NCBI GenBank assembly: GCA_019420465.1
Contig: JAHZHB010000089.1
Coordinates: forward strand, 1 to 26,073
Direction: 5' to 3'
Source of the DNA: Lachnospiraceae bacterium
GTDB taxonomy: Bacteria > Bacillota > Clostridia > Lachnospirales > Lachnospiraceae
DNA: 26,073 bases
Shown here: piece after piece, positions 1 to 6,899 of the stretch
How the letters are laid out: every line of letters starts with the position of its first letter
Position numbering within the stretch: the first letter of the stretch is position 1
Notes under the pieces: model-generated
What the model saw: the letters and a program-made list of their open reading frames with translations, nothing else
Told to the model about the DNA's origin: nothing
Databases searched by the model: none
Program-made: the position numbers and the translations under genes

Positions 1-28
1 TCTTCGCCCGGTCAGTTTTTATTTTACC

Positions 29-90
29 GACGAGTCAGAACCGTCACTCGTCATCTTCAGCGAAAATGAGAATCAATTACTCGTTTCTCA
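29..90 (-). promoter_or_regulatory. Possible structured 5' leader of a gene beyond the left edge
   Basis: Two short stem-loops lie just downstream of a good minus-strand promoter (96-124). One has 6-bp arms at 67-72 and 85-90. The other has perfect 7-bp arms (GACGAGT/ACTCGTC) at 29-35 and 46-52. The remaining bases to position 1 show no start codon with a ribosome-binding site, so the transcript probably serves a gene outside the window. I could not match it to a known riboswitch class. It could equally be a regulator-binding site. Confidence 0.3.
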
Positions 91-95
91 CCTAC

Positions 96-124
96 AGTAT
101 ATTCTAAAATTCCAGAAAATACAA
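96..124 (-). promoter_or_regulatory. SigA-type promoter, minus strand
   Basis: The minus strand reads TTGTAT (119-124), a 17-bp spacer, then TATACT (96-101). It lies downstream of the aldo/keto reductase pseudogene and points out of the window to the left. Confidence 0.5.
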
Positions 125-144
125 CTCCTTTTTTCGTTATTTTT

Positions 145-975
145 TTATCTTTTCTCATCCAGCAGCAGAACCCCCTGCGCCGGATTTTTATCGATCGCAC
201 CGACGATCGGATGCGGAACGTACAGCTCTTCCAGATAAGCCACATCCTCTTTGGACAGTTTTATCTTAAGTGCACCGACCGCATCGTCGATATATTTTTC
301 TTTCGTAGCTCCGATGATCGGGGAGGCAACATCTTTTGCCAGATGCCAGGCTACGGCGATCTGTGACATGGTACAGCCATGTTTTTCAGCCAGTTCGTTT
401 ACTCTGGTCACGATCTTCATATCGTACTGTTCCATACGGTCATATTTTCCCTTGACGACCGTATCCGTCTTTCCCCTGAGCGTATCGGATGTCCATGTGG
501 CTCTGGCCAGATGTCCACCAGCCAGCGGGCTGTACGGCATCAGGGAAACGCCCATCTGTCTGCAGCTTGGAATCAGCTCGCGCTCATCCTCCCGGTACAG
601 CAGGTTATAATGGTTTTCCATAGCCTAAAATGGCGTAAAACCATGCTCTTTTGCCACCATCTGCATATTGTAAAACTGATAGCCATACATGGCCGATGCG
701 CCGAGTGCACGCACCTTTCCGGCTTTCACAAGGTCATGCAAAGCTTCCATGGTCTCCTCTATCGGCGTTTCATAGTCAAAACGGTGAATGATGTACAGAT
801 CCAGATAGTCCGTACCCAGACGCTGTAAGGTGCCATCGATTTCTCTCATGATCGCCTCTCGCTTCAGTCTTCCCTCATTAAAATACACCTTTGAGGCAAT
901 AACGACTTTATCTCTGGCAACATTCTTTTTCAGTGCTCTGCCCAGATACTCTTCACTTGTTTCTGCCGGATGCAT
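145..975 (-). pseudogene. Aldo/keto reductase pseudogene (5'-truncated, internal amber stop)
   Basis: Two stretches in the same frame match an aldo/keto reductase. The first (625-975) begins near TSEEYLGRALKK and carries VVIASKVYF, with the family's catalytic-type lysine, and YIIHRFD. The second (145-621) carries NHYNLLYREDERE, SLMPYSPLAGG and SPIIGATK. A TAG codon at 625-627 separates them, and reading continues in frame two codons later, so a single base change is the simplest cause. The first 60 or so residues of the family are also missing, including the strand with the catalytic Asp and Tyr. An in-frame TAA lies just upstream of the ATG at 975. Both lesions argue for a dead gene. Relatives are NADPH-dependent oxidoreductases of the YajO/Tas type; the substrate is unknown. 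Confidence 0.85.
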
Positions 976-1049
976 TATCTGTTAAAAAGTTTTGTAGTTG
1001 TACCTATAATTTCAAAAAAACAGAAAATTGCATTTTTTTCAAAAAACTG

Positions 1050-1078
1050 TTGACATTTCTATGACCACCATGTATACT
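1050..1078 (+). promoter_or_regulatory. Promoter of first tRNA-Leu
   Basis: TTGACA (1050-1055), a 17-bp spacer and TATACT (1073-1078) make a near-perfect SigA promoter about 35 bp before the tRNA. A small hairpin, TTGC-GAGA-GCAA, follows in the leader. Confidence 0.85.
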
Positions 1079-1113
1079 ATGTTTTGTCAGTTGCGAGAGC
1101 AACGGCAAAACGT

Positions 1114-1198
1114 GCAGGAGTGGCGGAATTGGCAGACGCGCAGGCTTCAGGTGCCTGTGGTCGTTAAGACCGTGTGGGTTCAAGTCCCATCTCCTGCA
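1114..1198 (+). tRNA. tRNA-Leu (CAG)
   Basis: An 85-nt class II tRNA. The acceptor stem is GCAGGAG/CTCCTGC with discriminator A. The anticodon stem CAGGC/GCCTG encloses loop TTCAGGT, giving anticodon CAG at 1148-1150, which reads CUG. A long variable arm (GGTC/GACC) and the T-arm loop TTCAAGT are present, as expected for tRNA-Leu. The 3' CCA is not encoded. The sequence is identical to the copy at 2169-2253. Confidence 0.97.
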
Positions 1199-1220
1199 CT
1201 ATTTTTATGCAGACTATTTT

Positions 1221-1264
1221 ACAGGAAGCTACCACATACTATACTGTGACAGCTTCCTGTTTTC
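1221..1264 (+). terminator. Rho-independent terminator after first tRNA-Leu
   Basis: Perfect 10-bp arms ACAGGAAGCT (1221-1230) and AGCTTCCTGT (1251-1260) enclose a 20-nt loop, followed by a short T run. It also lies just beyond the stop codon of the converging DUF1638 gene. Confidence 0.65.
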
Positions 1265-1277
1265 ATTGTCATATTCA

Positions 1278-1937
1278 TCAATCATAAAACAGCCCCTGCG
1301 TAATCTTTGTTCCCGGCTCAACGACAAGAAACTCCTGATCCCAGTCTCCTGCCACCAGCTTTTCCAGCAGAATATTACTGCCGGTAACATAAGCCAGCTC
1401 AGCATGGATCCGGTCCGCATCCTGCTGTGCTTTTTCCACATATGGCAGAGCATAGCAGTCATACAGACCATTATCTATGATATCCACATGATAATAATGC
1501 TCAAAGTACATATCAAATACGATATCCGCCATTTCTTCATCATACTGTTCCCGCAGACTGTCATATATCGTATGGATAGAAAATCCGGTATCTCCTTCGC
1601 CAAACAGATACATATGACCTGGTTTCTTCAGATCCGGGGCATACCGTTCCGGTGTCGTCAGAGCCAGCGCCACGCAGTCTGCGACCCTTGGTATAACGAT
1701 TCTGTGCTGACATGTCACATCCTGCCAGGAGCCTCCGCAAAAGCCCATCGCTACCAGGATCGTGTCCACTTCTTCTGATACCTTATCTATAGACTCCAGA
1801 ATATGCGCCCGCATCTTTTCCGGCTCTTCATGATATTTCCTGTCAAGCTCGATCACGGGGTACGCTGTCCCACGGACTCTTTGTGCCTCGTTTACATATT
1901 CCAGAAGTGTTGTACAGGATAAAATCGCCGCATGCAT
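1278..1937 (-). CDS. DUF1638 family protein
   Basis: A 219-residue soluble protein recognised as DUF1638 by the central block FCGGSWQDVTCQHRIVIPRV followed by DCVALALTTPERY, in which the conserved Cys, Gly and Asp-Cys pairs are intact. The family is of unknown function; in methanogens and acetogenic Firmicutes its members often sit beside corrinoid methyltransferases (MttB/MtbC type), but no such gene is seen here. I prefer the ATG at 1937, because AAGGGGAA lies 6-8 bp before it; the ATG at 1943 is almost on top of the purine run. The gene stands alone between two tRNA-Leu genes on the opposite strand. The upstream gap carries an AT-rich possible -10 and a small inverted repeat (TGCCA/TGGCA, 2020-2035). 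A role in one-carbon or corrinoid metabolism is only inferred from the family. Confidence 0.8.
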   Translation of the reverse strand: MHAAILSCTTLLEYVNEAQRVRGTAYPVIELDRKYHEEPEKMRAHILESIDKVSEEVDTILVAMGFCGGSWQDVTCQHRIVIPRVADCVALALTTPERYAPDLKKPGHMYLFGEGDTGFSIHTIYDSLREQYDEEMADIVFDMYFEHYYHVDIIDNGLYDCYALPYVEKAQQDADRIHAELAYVTGSNILLEKLVAGDWDQEFLVVEPGTKITQGLFYD

Positions 1938-2096
1938 ATCCATTTCCCCTTGTCCGCATATTTTTGTTCATTATATTTTATAGTATCACTTTTTACCAGC
2001 CTTTACAATCTACTTTTACTGCCATACCTTTGGCACAACTTACCATAGTGTATTATGCATGTCTGATATTTTTTTACAGCAAATCTCATTTTTTTC

Positions 2097-2125
2097 TTGA
2101 CATATCACAGTCTTTTCTGTATAAT
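2097..2125 (+). promoter_or_regulatory. Promoter of second tRNA-Leu
   Basis: Exact consensus TTGACA (2097-2102), a 17-bp spacer and TATAAT (2120-2125). A leader hairpin, GGTTGC-GCAG-GCGACC, lies between it and the tRNA. Confidence 0.9.
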
Positions 2126-2168
2126 CATTTATGTTGGTTGCGCAGGCGACCGACTGTATAAGATACGT

Positions 2169-2253
2169 GCAGGAGTGGCGGAATTGGCAGACGCGCAGGC
2201 TTCAGGTGCCTGTGGTCGTTAAGACCGTGTGGGTTCAAGTCCCATCTCCTGCA
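2169..2253 (+). tRNA. tRNA-Leu (CAG), second copy
   Basis: Identical over all 85 nt to the tRNA at 1114-1198, with anticodon CAG at 2203-2205. Flank identity extends only about 3 bp upstream and 9 bp downstream, so the copies have separate promoters and terminators. Confidence 0.97.
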
Positions 2254-2321
2254 CTATTTTTTACCACAGATATCATACCCTGGTCTTTACGGCCAGCTAT
2301 GATTTTCACAACGCATGCATG

Positions 2322-2371
2322 AAAAAGCTGCTGTAGAGCAAGATCTCAGATCTGCTCCCAGCAGCTTTTTT
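2322..2371. terminator. Bidirectional terminator between tRNA-Leu and the AgcS gene
   Basis: Perfect 12-bp arms AAAAAGCTGCTG (2322-2333) and CAGCAGCTTTTT (2359-2370), with a further inner pairing GAGCA/TGCTC. The A run on one side and T run on the other let it serve the tRNA (+) and the symporter gene (-). Confidence 0.85.
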
Positions 2372-2423
2372 ATATTGTCCTGTATTTCAGGTATTGATCT
2401 CACGGATCAATGTTTCCTGCTTT

Positions 2424-3962
2424 TTATTTGTTCTTTGCCTTTTCGTCCCATACCGGCACATCAATACCGGCGATGTCTGAAGTAAACGGCGTACCATCCT
2501 GTTTTTCGAAATGGTCTGTCGCACGTTTTACATACTTAAATCCGATATACAGAAGCGGAATGTTGCAGTATGCGATCAGAATGTTGGCAAAATCAGACAG
2601 ATCCCATAAAGATCCCAGATCCATGCTGGCAATGCTGGTCAGCACACCAAAGGAAACAACAAACAGACACAGTACACGGATCACATTGATAAAGACTTTA
2701 CTTCTGGAAATACGGTTTGCACAGATCTCTGTAAAGGACATAAAGCCCAGAAGACAGGTAAAGGCAAACAGACCAAAGCATACAGATACCAGAAGGGATA
2801 CTGCGGAATTAAAGGTCGTTCCCGGTGTCAGCTCTGTGACAGAAGACAGGAACTTCGGCAGTTTACCAAGATCAAACCATGCTGCAGAAGCATCTGTCTG
2901 CCATACACGGCCCATGACAACAACAAAACCTGTCAGTGTACAGATAACGATCGTATCCAGGAATACACCAACGGCCTGTACACAGCCCTGATCACACGGA
3001 TGGTCTGCATTGGAAGCGGCTGCCGGCATGGTGATCGTACCCTGTCCGGCTTCGTTGGACATCAGGCCACGTTTTACACCCTGTACCAGAGCAATACCAA
3101 AGGCACCGCCAAAGACTGCCTCCGGCTTAAAGGCTTCTGTAAATACTGCATAAAAGAACCACGGGATTCTTGTCACATTGACTACGATCAATACCACTAC
3201 AGTTAGTACATAGATCACAGCCATGATCGGAACGAGAACATCCGTCAGCTTTGTCACCTTTTTGATACCACCAAAGGAAACGGCGATCAGTACCACGATC
3301 AGTACAGCAAAAGCGATCCAGTACAGCGCGGAATTGGTATCGATCGTCTTGCCTGTCACGATCTCAGCGATCTGGCCGACAGAAGATACGGTATTAAATC
3401 CCTGTGCCGGGAAACAAAGCAGTGCGTAGACGATATACATCACAGAAAGTACCACACCTGCCACGGCAGATCCCTTTAACAGCTTCTTTCCATAGAAGGA
3501 AAGACCACCTATGTACTCATCATCCTTTTTCTCCTTGAAGATCTGGGCCATCGTTGACTCGGTATAGGCTGTGGCCATACCAAAGAAAGCGGAGATCCAC
3601 ATCCAGAACAGAGCACCCGGACCACCTACAGAGATCGCACCGGTAACACCAAGGATATTACCGGGACCGACACGCATGGCGGTTGACAAAAAGAAGGCTG
3701 CCAGCGGGGAAATACCTGTGGATTCTGCCTTTCTCGTACGTAAAACGTGAAGCCCGTGCCGAAATTTTCTAAGCTGGATAAATCTCAGCCTGCAGCTGAA
3801 TAAAATACCTGTACCGATCAGCAGGATGATCGCCAGTGAAAAATTGCCCAGGATCGGGATACTGGCATACCAGGACAGGTTTGTCGGAAAGTCCCAGAAC
3901 AGATCAGAGACGATCTGGATCTTGCCGCACACTGCATTGATTGCATCAAATAATGCCTGCAT
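2424..3962 (-). CDS. Alanine/glycine:cation symporter (AgcS family)
   Basis: A 512-residue polytopic membrane protein with about 10-11 hydrophobic segments. AGCS signatures are VGPGN at 98-102, GGPGALFWMW at 113-122 and GLMSNEAGQGT at 299-309. The family takes up alanine, glycine or related small amino acids with Na+ or H+; the exact substrate cannot be read from the sequence. The length fits the family (about 450-540). The start at 3962 is supported by GAGAGGAGAAAAG a few bases upstream. The gene is monocistronic: a terminator lies beyond its stop (2322-2371) and a plausible promoter is at 4026-4054. Nothing appears truncated. Confidence 0.9.
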   Translation of the reverse strand: MQALFDAINAVCGKIQIVSDLFWDFPTNLSWYASIPILGNFSLAIILLIGTGILFSCRLRFIQLRKFRHGLHVLRTRKAESTGISPLAAFFLSTAMRVGPGNILGVTGAISVGGPGALFWMWISAFFGMATAYTESTMAQIFKEKKDDEYIGGLSFYGKKLLKGSAVAGVVLSVMYIVYALLCFPAQGFNTVSSVGQIAEIVTGKTIDTNSALYWIAFAVLIVVLIAVSFGGIKKVTKLTDVLVPIMAVIYVLTVVVLIVVNVTRIPWFFYAVFTEAFKPEAVFGGAFGIALVQGVKRGLMSNEAGQGTITMPAAASNADHPCDQGCVQAVGVFLDTIVICTLTGFVVVMGRVWQTDASAAWFDLGKLPKFLSSVTELTPGTTFNSAVSLLVSVCFGLFAFTCLLGFMSFTEICANRISRSKVFINVIRVLCLFVVSFGVLTSIASMDLGSLWDLSDFANILIAYCNIPLLYIGFKYVKRATDHFEKQDGTPFTSDIAGIDVPVWDEKAKNK

Positions 3963-4025
3963 AACTCTTTTCTCCTCTCTTCCTGTGTAAAACAGGTTTT
4001 CCGCAGTCAGTCTGCAGATTCTTTC

Positions 4026-4054
4026 AGTTTACCCTATTCCCGACTACAACGCAA
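4026..4054 (-). promoter_or_regulatory. Putative promoter of the AgcS symporter gene
   Basis: The minus strand reads TTGCGT (4049-4054), a 17-bp spacer, then TAAACT (4026-4031), about 64 bp before the start codon. The rest of the 307-bp gap up to 4270 is T/C-rich on the + strand and holds only the divergent promoter at 4181-4209. Confidence 0.4.
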
Positions 4055-4180
4055 CTTATCTTTTTATACTTTTCCGGTTTTCCTACTTCTTTTCTTCGTT
4101 ATTTTGCTTATTCCTGTTACATTTTTACAGTTTTATCTGCCATTTTGCTGCCACAGCATGATTATCTCCGTTTTCTTCCC

Positions 4181-4242
4181 TTGTTTTCCTCTTTTTTCGA
4201 TGTTATGATAAAGAGCAGATTTTTTCTGATGTTTTCTTTATC
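4181..4242 (+). promoter_or_regulatory. Putative promoter and leader hairpin of the DUF2156-GNAT gene
   Basis: TTGTTT (4181-4186), a 17-bp spacer and TATGAT (4204-4209). Overlapping the -10, an inverted repeat GATAAAG (4207-4213)/CTTTATC (4236-4242) with an inner CAGA/TCTG could form a hairpin or an operator. Confidence 0.4.
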
Positions 4243-4269
4243 AAATTATGACTATGTATGAGGTACACT

Positions 4270-6036
4270 ATGTTTTCTTTTCACAAAGTCACATTAGCTG
4301 ACAAAGACTGGATGCAGCCTCTGTTATATCAGGATGGCTGGTCCGGCAGCGAATACACGTTTGGCACAAATATCCTCTGGGGGATCAAATACCACATCGA
4401 AGCCTGCGAAATGCATGGTTGCTGTATCGTACGCTACGGACTGTGCGGCGAATATCCCTGGGATGAACTGATGCACGGTGACTGCTTTATCTATTCCTTT
4501 CCGATCGGGCCAGGAGATAAAAAGGCTGCTCTCGATGAACTGATTGCAGATTTTCGCAAAAACGGCCGCACACTGATCATGAATTCCATCAGCGAAAAGG
4601 ATCGTGAGCTTCTGCTTCAGTGGTATCCGGACCAGTTTCTGATTGAGGAGGACAGAGACTATGCCGACTATCTGTACGACCGTGACAAACTGGCCACACT
4701 CACCGGCCGCAAGATGCACGGCAAGCGCAACCATATCGCCCGCTTCAAGGATGCCGGGGAATGGAGCTACGAGCCGTTAAATGACAACAATCTGGAAGAA
4801 TGCCGCGCGCTCTGCAAACGCTGGGTCTTCTCCCGCGAAGACAAATGGAATGAAGAGATGGCGATCGAGCTGAAAGTGCTTGAAGCTGCTTTCAAAATGA
4901 AGGATGCCCTCGGTCTCACCGGCGGCGTGCTGCGACAGAAAGGCAACGTCGTCGCTTTCTGCATGGGTGAGCCGGTCAATGACGATGTTTTTGTCGTACA
5001 TTTTGAGAAGGCACTTCCGGAATATCAGGGTGCCTATCCCATGATCAACCAGCAGTTCGTGGAACACGCCTGCAAAGGCTACAAATACATCAACCGCGAA
5101 GATGACGCCGGTGATCCGGGACTCAGAAAAGCCAAATTATCCTATTATCCGGAGATTCTGCTGCGCAAATTTGATGCCAAGCTCTCTCCGGTAGTCTTTA
5201 TGCACCGGCCGGCGCACGAAACAGACATCCTTGCACTCTGGCAGGAGGCTTTCCATGACGATGAAGAGTTCATCCGTTTCTATCTGGATGAACGTCTGAC
5301 TCCCGAAAATATGCTGATTTTCTGTCAGAACCAGCAGCCGGTTTCCATGGCCAGCTTTCTTTTGGCAAAGCTCTGGCGGGGCGATGAACGCCTTGCTGTC
5401 CGCTATGTCTATGCTGTTGCCACCCGCAAGGATTTTCAGGGAAAAGGCTATGCAAAGACTGTCCTCACCGCAGCCAAAGATCTGTGGGAGGAGCCGCTTC
5501 TTCTGACACCGGCCGAAGAAGCACTGGAAAACTACTATGAAAAGCAGGGTTTTGTCCGCTGTAACAAAGAACAGCAGACGCTTCTTTCGCTCAAAACACT
5601 TACCCCCGACCCGGCATGGAGCCAGACACACACCTGCAGCCCGTGCAGTCCTGCCGAGTATTACCGGATCCGCAATACCCGTCTGGGAAAAGACGGCTAC
5701 ATCGAATGGGATGAGGACGCGCTTGGCTTTGCTATTACCTGTGCTGTTCGCGAAAACGGTGCAGCTTTAAAATACACGGCCGGCGCCCCGGAAGGCCAGA
5801 CAGTTGCCGACGATGCCACAGACGACCTGCTGTTATACGACATCGCGAATGACTCCTTGCGCATCCTGGAAACCACGCTGTCCGGTCCGTGTCTTGACGC
5901 GGCCTTGCAGGAGCTTTTGCTTAAATATCAGCTGGAAAAGGCTTTTTTTTACCGCCCCGCAGCCATGATGTGGATGCCTGATGATCAGACGCCGGATATT
6001 TCCGATGAATTGTATTTTCAGCTTGATCTGTCCTGA
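4270..6036 (+). CDS. DUF2156 - GNAT acetyltransferase fusion protein
   Basis: A soluble protein of 588 residues. Residues 1 to about 300 match DUF2156, the double GNAT-like fold related to the aminoacyl-transferase part of phosphatidylglycerol lysyltransferase. A GNAT domain occupies about 306-440, with motif A around RYVYAVATRKDFQGKGYAKT (acetyl-CoA pyrophosphate loop Q390-G-K-G393). The tail (about 445-588) includes PAEYYRIR and resembles the C-terminal part of other Firmicutes GNAT proteins. The likely role is transfer of an acyl or aminoacyl group; donor and acceptor are unknown. No membrane segment is evident, unlike MprF. I chose the ATG at 4270 because TGAGG lies 6 bp before it; the in-frame ATG at 4258 has no ribosome-binding site. 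The gene is monocistronic, followed by a strong terminator. Confidence 0.8.
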   Translation: MFSFHKVTLADKDWMQPLLYQDGWSGSEYTFGTNILWGIKYHIEACEMHGCCIVRYGLCGEYPWDELMHGDCFIYSFPIGPGDKKAALDELIADFRKNGRTLIMNSISEKDRELLLQWYPDQFLIEEDRDYADYLYDRDKLATLTGRKMHGKRNHIARFKDAGEWSYEPLNDNNLEECRALCKRWVFSREDKWNEEMAIELKVLEAAFKMKDALGLTGGVLRQKGNVVAFCMGEPVNDDVFVVHFEKALPEYQGAYPMINQQFVEHACKGYKYINREDDAGDPGLRKAKLSYYPEILLRKFDAKLSPVVFMHRPAHETDILALWQEAFHDDEEFIRFYLDERLTPENMLIFCQNQQPVSMASFLLAKLWRGDERLAVRYVYAVATRKDFQGKGYAKTVLTAAKDLWEEPLLLTPAEEALENYYEKQGFVRCNKEQQTLLSLKTLTPDPAWSQTHTCSPCSPAEYYRIRNTRLGKDGYIEWDEDALGFAITCAVRENGAALKYTAGAPEGQTVADDATDDLLLYDIANDSLRILETTLSGPCLDAALQELLLKYQLEKAFFYRPAAMMWMPDDQTPDISDELYFQLDLS

Positions 6037-6056
6037 CACATTCTACAGACCTGTAC

Positions 6057-6100
6057 AAAAAGGACACCCCTGCAACGCTTAGCAGGGATGTCCCTTTTTT
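6057..6100. terminator. Bidirectional rho-independent terminator
   Basis: An A5 run, GGACA-C-CCCTGC, an 8-nt loop, GCAGGG-A-TGTCC and a T6 run: an 11-bp stem with one mismatch. It ends the DUF2156-GNAT gene (+) and can also end the converging XRE-cupin gene (-). Confidence 0.85.
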
Positions 6101-6141
6101 GCCATACATGGCAGCCACGGATCCTTTGGACCTGCTTTCTT

Positions 6142-6687
6142 TTAATACGCCAGCACCACATGCAGTATCAGCATATCTGTTCCGGTATTTTTATACATAT
6201 GTGCTTTATCCGAATCAAACCGTACCGAATCCTTTTCTTTCACGATGTGCACGGCATTATCCACTTCCAGCTGCAGTGTTCCCTGTGACACCAGGATATA
6301 TTCTCTGGTATGCGGACCATGTCCGCCGCTGGTATAGCTCTGCTCAGGCATGATCTCCACCTGATAGATCTCAAAATTTTTCTTTTCTTCCGGAGAAAAC
6401 AGATTGTAGATCTGGTACTGGCTTCTTCCTTCTTTGACCGGACGCAGATCCTGCTGCCTTTGCACGACCAGTGCATTCTGCGGTTCTTTTGTCAGCTCCT
6501 GCAGCTCGATATGAAGACCGTTCGTGATCTTTCCGAGCACACCGATCGAAGGATTAGCCTCTCCCCTCTCGATCTGACCGAGCATGCTCTTGCTGACGCC
6601 GGTCTGATCCGACAGCATATCCAGACTGATATTCTGCTGCTGCCGTATTTTTTTCAGATTATATGCAATATTTTTCTGTAAGTCCAT
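6142..6687 (-). CDS. XRE-family transcriptional regulator with cupin domain
   Basis: A 181-residue protein. An XRE/Cro-type helix-turn-helix spans about 8-63 (DMLSDQTGVSKSMLGQIERG is typical). A small cupin barrel spans about 105-180 (SGGHGPHTREYILVSQGTLQ, ending HMYKNTGTDMLILHVV). This layout is that of the SutR/PuuR-like class, where the cupin senses a small ligand and the HTH represses amino-acid, polyamine or sulfur-compound genes. The ligand is not deducible here. GAGGT lies about 8 bp before the ATG. The gene converges with the DUF2156-GNAT gene and sits downstream of, but separate from, the ABC-F gene. GC-rich palindromes just upstream (6731-6754) may be its own operator. Confidence 0.88.
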   Translation of the reverse strand: MDLQKNIAYNLKKIRQQQNISLDMLSDQTGVSKSMLGQIERGEANPSIGVLGKITNGLHIELQELTKEPQNALVVQRQQDLRPVKEGRSQYQIYNLFSPEEKKNFEIYQVEIMPEQSYTSGGHGPHTREYILVSQGTLQLEVDNAVHIVKEKDSVRFDSDKAHMYKNTGTDMLILHVVLAY

Positions 6688-6730
6688 AGGTCTACCTCGC
6701 TGTCTTCACCTTACCTGGAATCGTTGCCCG

Positions 6731-6754
6731 CCGGCAATACCGGTCCGCCGGACC
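6731..6754. promoter_or_regulatory. Putative operator palindromes upstream of the XRE-cupin gene
   Basis: GGTCC-GCC-GGACC (6742-6754) is a perfect inverted repeat, preceded by CCGG-caata-CCGG. They lie about 45-65 bp before the regulator's start codon, in a stretch GC-richer than its surroundings. Autoregulation is inferred from position only. Confidence 0.25.
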
Positions 6755-6771
6755 AGATCCCGCCATACCTG

Positions 6772-6812
6772 AAAAAAAGAAAAAGCGCCCGTGTGTACTC
6801 CACACGGACGCC
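6772..6812 (-). terminator. Rho-independent terminator of the ABC-F gene
   Basis: On the minus strand, GGCGTCCGTGTG, a 5-nt loop and CACACGGGCGC are followed by TTTTTC and a further T7 run. It lies about 90 bp past the ABC-F stop codon. Confidence 0.8.
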
Positions 6813-6899
6813 TTTGTCCTTTATGTCTGTCATTATTGCCGAATTTTTGTTATTTGTCAATATTTTTTTAACCGGATCGGGCAGTAAACTGTACAGATT

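Noticed and set aside
1114..2253. Two identical tRNA genes as attachment sites of an integrated element
   Set aside because: Both tRNAs are complete with their own promoters, and the block between holds no integrase or phage gene.
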